This document shows, one piece after another, positions 61,116 to 64,000 of a stretch of DNA of 64,000 nt; within the stretch, counting starts at the first letter, position 1, and each line of letters starts with the position of its first letter. The stretch is from an uncultured Prevotellaceae bacterium. GTDB lineage: Bacteria; Bacteroidota; Bacteroidia; Bacteroidales; Muribaculaceae. The position numbers and the translations under genes are program-made. A model generated the notes under the pieces. The model made no database searches, was not told the DNA's origin, and saw only the letters and a program-made list of their open reading frames with translations. The stretch spans positions 310,001-374,000 of the forward strand of contig CAJLMA010000002.1 in NCBI GenBank assembly GCA_905207705.1, written 5' to 3'.

Positions 61116-64000
61116 TTAGAATGAAACTTTAAATCCACCACCGAAACTCATCGTTTGAGGCATTGAGTAATTATCAAAGTATCCGCCACCGTTGTTGTTA
61201 CCGATGGTTGATTCAGGATCCATTTCAGGCATCTTGGCCCACACGAGAATATTACGTGCAAAACCATAAACGGTGATGTCGAAATTGCCAATTCGAGGCA
61301 AATCATAGTTCAACGTCAAGTCGCGCAATTTCAAGAAACTTGTATCATAAACCGATGCTTCAGCTATGTCGCCGAGTTTGGTATAATAAGCCTCTGCATC
61401 CACAGTGCCGGTCCATTCTTCATATACAGGCTGGTCGGCAGTACCGGTATTGATTACGCCCGATACTTCCACGCCGCCGTTACGACGTGCATCGGCAGTT
61501 TCTTGCGTGGCACCGAACATATTGAGGACGCTCAGCGTACCACTGTACATTTTCCCACCATTTTGATAGCTCCATGTAGAAGAAAGCGACACTCGCTTAT
61601 AACGCACATTGAGGTTGAATCCCATGTTGAAATTAGGAGAACATTCGCCAAGATTTATGTCGTTTGCCGTAGCAGCCGGAACATAACTGTTGTAATCCTC
61701 GTTAAACTCATAGATGATGCGCCCTTGTTGGTCACGCGCAAAGCCTATACCATATATAATAGGATAAGTCGAGCCTTTTTCTGCGCGGATCTGAGGTGTG
61801 GCATAACCTGTGAGCATGATTGACTCGACACCGTTGGCAAGTTCCTTCACATAATTGTGCACCTTGGTAAACGACACGCCGAGATCCACGTTCCAGTCTT
61901 TGTTCTCATAAAGAGTCGCGCTCAAATTTATTTCGTGCGAGTGAGTCAATATCTCACCGCCGTTGGTCAACATCGATTGGTAACCGCTTGAACCTGCTTG
62001 CGGCACTTGCATTATCTGGTCGGTAACGTCCTGATAGCTGTATGTGTAATCGAGACGCAAGCGGTCGTTGAAGAATACGAGATCCACGCCCGCCTCGACA
62101 TTCTTGGTGTTCTGAGGCTTGAGGTTTTCGTCATAAGCCAAGAAGTATGGCACATAAGTTCCTGTTCCGTTAAACGGATATGTCAACGGATAACCAAGAT
62201 ACATACCGTTACCATAAGTCGGTGTATAATAGAAATTATCCATGTATCCGCCGGCCTGACCCACTTGGGCAAACGAAGTACGCAACTTACCGAATGTCAA
62301 CACTTGGTTGTTGTTCAACTTGGGCAATTGCGTGAACACCCACGACAATGAAACCGAAGGATAGAAGAAGCTACGGCTTCCGCGAGGCATTGACGACAAC
62401 CAGTCGTTACGGCCTGTAACCGACAAGTACAGCATGTCTTTCCACGACAAGTTTGCGCTGCCAAACACACCTATGGTCCTTTCGGCATAAGTCACTTCCG
62501 ATGAAGTGAACGACGTAGCATTTGAAATAGTCGGCATACCATAGAAGTTGAAACCAGTTCCTGTATACTCCCATTGACGCGATTGTTCATGGTTGATTTC
62601 ATTACCCACCATCACATCAAGTGCCCAGTCTTCACCAAAACGTGCCGACAAATTGGCTGTCAACAAGTTGTTGAACGTATTGTTTGTCACACCTTTGTTG
62701 GTAATGTTACCTTGCGAATAGCTTGCCGACCCATATTCGTCGACTTCGCTGTTGTCGTTGGTGTAAACATCAAGACCGGCTTGCTCGCGAATGTGGAAAT
62801 CGGTAACATTTGCCCACTCGATTTTAGGACGATATTCCAAATAAGCATTTCCGAAAACACGGTTGGTGTGTTGCAGATACTCATTGTTTTCTGCCCACCA
62901 GTAAGGGTTGTTGAATGAGGGCGAACGGAACAGCGTCTGGGAAGAAGGATCTCCCGGCATGTGATAAGGAACGCCGGCAAGGTCATATTCGGCCGGAGCC
63001 GTGTACACCACATTTATGATACCCGAGTTGCCAACAGGAGCCGAGTTGATTTTAGTGCTTGTATAGTTTACCGAGAATCCAGTCTTCCATTCGGGAGCTA
63101 TGGTCCAGTCAACCAAGCCGCGCGCTCCCCAACGATCCATTCCGGTTGACGGAACTACGCCATCTTGGTGAGCGTTGCTCAAGCTGAACGAATAACTTGC
63201 TTCACCTATGTTTTGAGAAATGTTCACGGTTGTGTTTTCTGTGAATCCTGTGCCAAAGAAATCAGAAACGTTGTCGTGAACCGTAGGCACCACCCAACCC
63301 GAGCCGTTACCATATCCGGCCGAAGCATAAGTAGGATTGTAGTACATGCCTGCATATTTATGAGTGTCGCCACCGTTATATCTGTTAGCCACATTACCGC
63401 CATAATTCGGATCGTTTGGCAATTGGCTTATTTCAGGACCCCATGTCATTGAATTTGAAGGGCTATAACTTCCACCAACACCCTGAGCGTAAATCGATTG
63501 ATGGTTGAATTGCCTTGAAACGACATCTGCGCTGAAGTTAGAAGTCAATGTAACCCTTGGCTTCCCTTTTTCACCCGAACCGCGCTTTGTCGTTATGACG
63601 ATAACGCCGTTAGAAGCCCTGATACCATAAAGAGCTGCGGCAGCCTGGCCTTTCAACACGTTGATTGATTCTATATCTTCGGGATTTATATCTATCGCAC
63701 GTTGAGAATATGTGGTACCGCTCACTGCATCATTATTATAATTGCGGAAATCCGACTCAGTGCTGACAGGCATGCCGTCAATCACATACAACGGCTGGTT
63801 GGACTGTTCAAACGAACGAGCTCCGCGTATTACAATATTAGTGGAAGCGCCCGGCATTCCCGATGACGGACGGATGTCAACACCCGAAATCTTGCCATTG
63901 ATTGCATTGGCAAGGTCGGTAGTGCCTCGCGTGTTCAACTCGTCAGACTTCAAATCCTGAACAGCATAACCCAAAGCCTTGCGGTCGCGCTTCATACCAA
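61116..64000 (-). CDS. SusC/RagA-family TonB-dependent transporter, N-terminus outside window
   Basis: The open frame covers at least 960 residues and continues beyond the right edge: a Gly codon precedes the first visible Met, as in the family's GMKRxxKALGYA segment, so 63995 is not the start. The plug domain is visible (LANAINGKISGVDIRPSSG; IVIRGARSF; QPLYVIDGMPV; INVLKGQAAAALYGIRASNG), followed by the beta-barrel ending in SFGGGFKVSF with the C-terminal Phe needed for assembly. It imports bound oligomers through the outer membrane, using TonB energy. The carboxypeptidase-like N-terminal domain and the TonB box lie off the window. Confidence 0.93.
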   Translation of the reverse strand, partial: GMKRDRKALGYAVQDLKSDELNTRGTTDLANAINGKISGVDIRPSSGMPGASTNIVIRGARSFEQSNQPLYVIDGMPVSTESDFRNYNNDAVSGTTYSQRAIDINPEDIESINVLKGQAAAALYGIRASNGVIVITTKRGSGEKGKPRVTLTSNFSADVVSRQFNHQSIYAQGVGGSYSPSNSMTWGPEISQLPNDPNYGGNVANRYNGGDTHKYAGMYYNPTYASAGYGNGSGWVVPTVHDNVSDFFGTGFTENTTVNISQNIGEASYSFSLSNAHQDGVVPSTGMDRWGARGLVDWTIAPEWKTGFSVNYTSTKINSAPVGNSGIINVVYTAPAEYDLAGVPYHMPGDPSSQTLFRSPSFNNPYWWAENNEYLQHTNRVFGNAYLEYRPKIEWANVTDFHIREQAGLDVYTNDNSEVDEYGSASYSQGNITNKGVTNNTFNNLLTANLSARFGEDWALDVMVGNEINHEQSRQWEYTGTGFNFYGMPTISNATSFTSSEVTYAERTIGVFGSANLSWKDMLYLSVTGRNDWLSSMPRGSRSFFYPSVSLSWVFTQLPKLNNNQVLTFGKLRTSFAQVGQAGGYMDNFYYTPTYGNGMYLGYPLTYPFNGTGTYVPYFLAYDENLKPQNTKNVEAGVDLVFFNDRLRLDYTYSYQDVTDQIMQVPQAGSSGYQSMLTNGGEILTHSHEINLSATLYENKDWNVDLGVSFTKVHNYVKELANGVESIMLTGYATPQIRAEKGSTYPIIYGIGFARDQQGRIIYEFNEDYNSYVPAATANDINLGECSPNFNMGFNLNVRYKRVSLSSTWSYQNGGKMYSGTLSVLNMFGATQETADARRNGGVEVSGVINTGTADQPVYEEWTGTVDAEAYYTKLGDIAEASVYDTSFLKLRDLTLNYDLPRIGNFDITVYGFARNILVWAKMPEMDPESTIGNNNGGGYFDNYSMPQTMSFGGGFKVSF

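Overview
The window reads as a chromosomal segment of an obligate-anaerobe-type Bacteroidales, most likely a gut member such as Muribaculaceae or a close relative. The family-level guess is inference. The order-level call rests on: SusC/SusD proteins, BspA-like leucine-rich surface proteins, proteins with gliding/Por-type (T9SS) C-terminal tails, an RprX/RprY two-component pair, the two-gene EF-G pattern, an S16 protein with a long Ala/Lys/Glu tail, the L25/CTC form of rplY, promoters of the TAnnTTTG type, and near absence of Shine-Dalgarno sequences.

Layout. 0-2 kb: end of pta and complete ackA (acetate production). 2-10 kb, plus strand: acyltransferase, membrane metallophosphoesterase, Tex, a degenerate HPPK-like protein, MBL-fold hydrolase, VOC protein, small membrane protein, and a secreted retropepsin-like protease. 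10-24 kb, minus strand: a large secreted fibronectin-type protein, a membrane-anchored TPR/AraC regulator, a small secreted protein, an integrase remnant beside tRNA-Ser(CGA), and three consecutive BspA-like LRR genes ending in one strong terminator. 24-37 kb: rpe, DedA, a uracil-DNA-glycosylase-like protein, an orphan Wza-like exporter lipoprotein, a PPP-type phosphatase preceded by an unusual twin hairpin, rpsP, tRNA-Gln(CTG), plsC, rprXY, an EF-G2-type elongation factor with degenerate GTPase motifs, and two lipoproteins (META and lipocalin-like).

37-47 kb, plus strand: a four-module sulfur-trafficking fusion (CoA-disulfide-reductase-like, rhodanese, TusA, DsrE) with a Cys-rich MarR regulator, metF, holB, an AddB-like Fe-S nuclease, rplY-pth and an S4-domain protein. 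47-53 kb: a heavy-metal (Cus/Czc type) RND efflux operon led by a small His-rich membrane protein. 53-58 kb: a second large secreted fibronectin/CUB protein paralogous to the one at 10-13 kb, and a FucP-type sugar MFS transporter. 58-64 kb, minus strand: a triple PepSY-like lipoprotein and a SusD/SusC pair, with SusC running off the right edge.

Most genes are conserved Bacteroidales housekeeping or envelope genes. The parts most worth a second look are the twin hairpins with mutually complementary loops (28.5 kb), the EF-G2-type factor, the sulfur fusion/MarR pair, the tRNA-linked integrase remnant, the 32-bp perfect palindrome inside pth, and the recent tandem LRR duplication. No CRISPR array, rRNA, intact insertion sequence or complete mobile element was seen.
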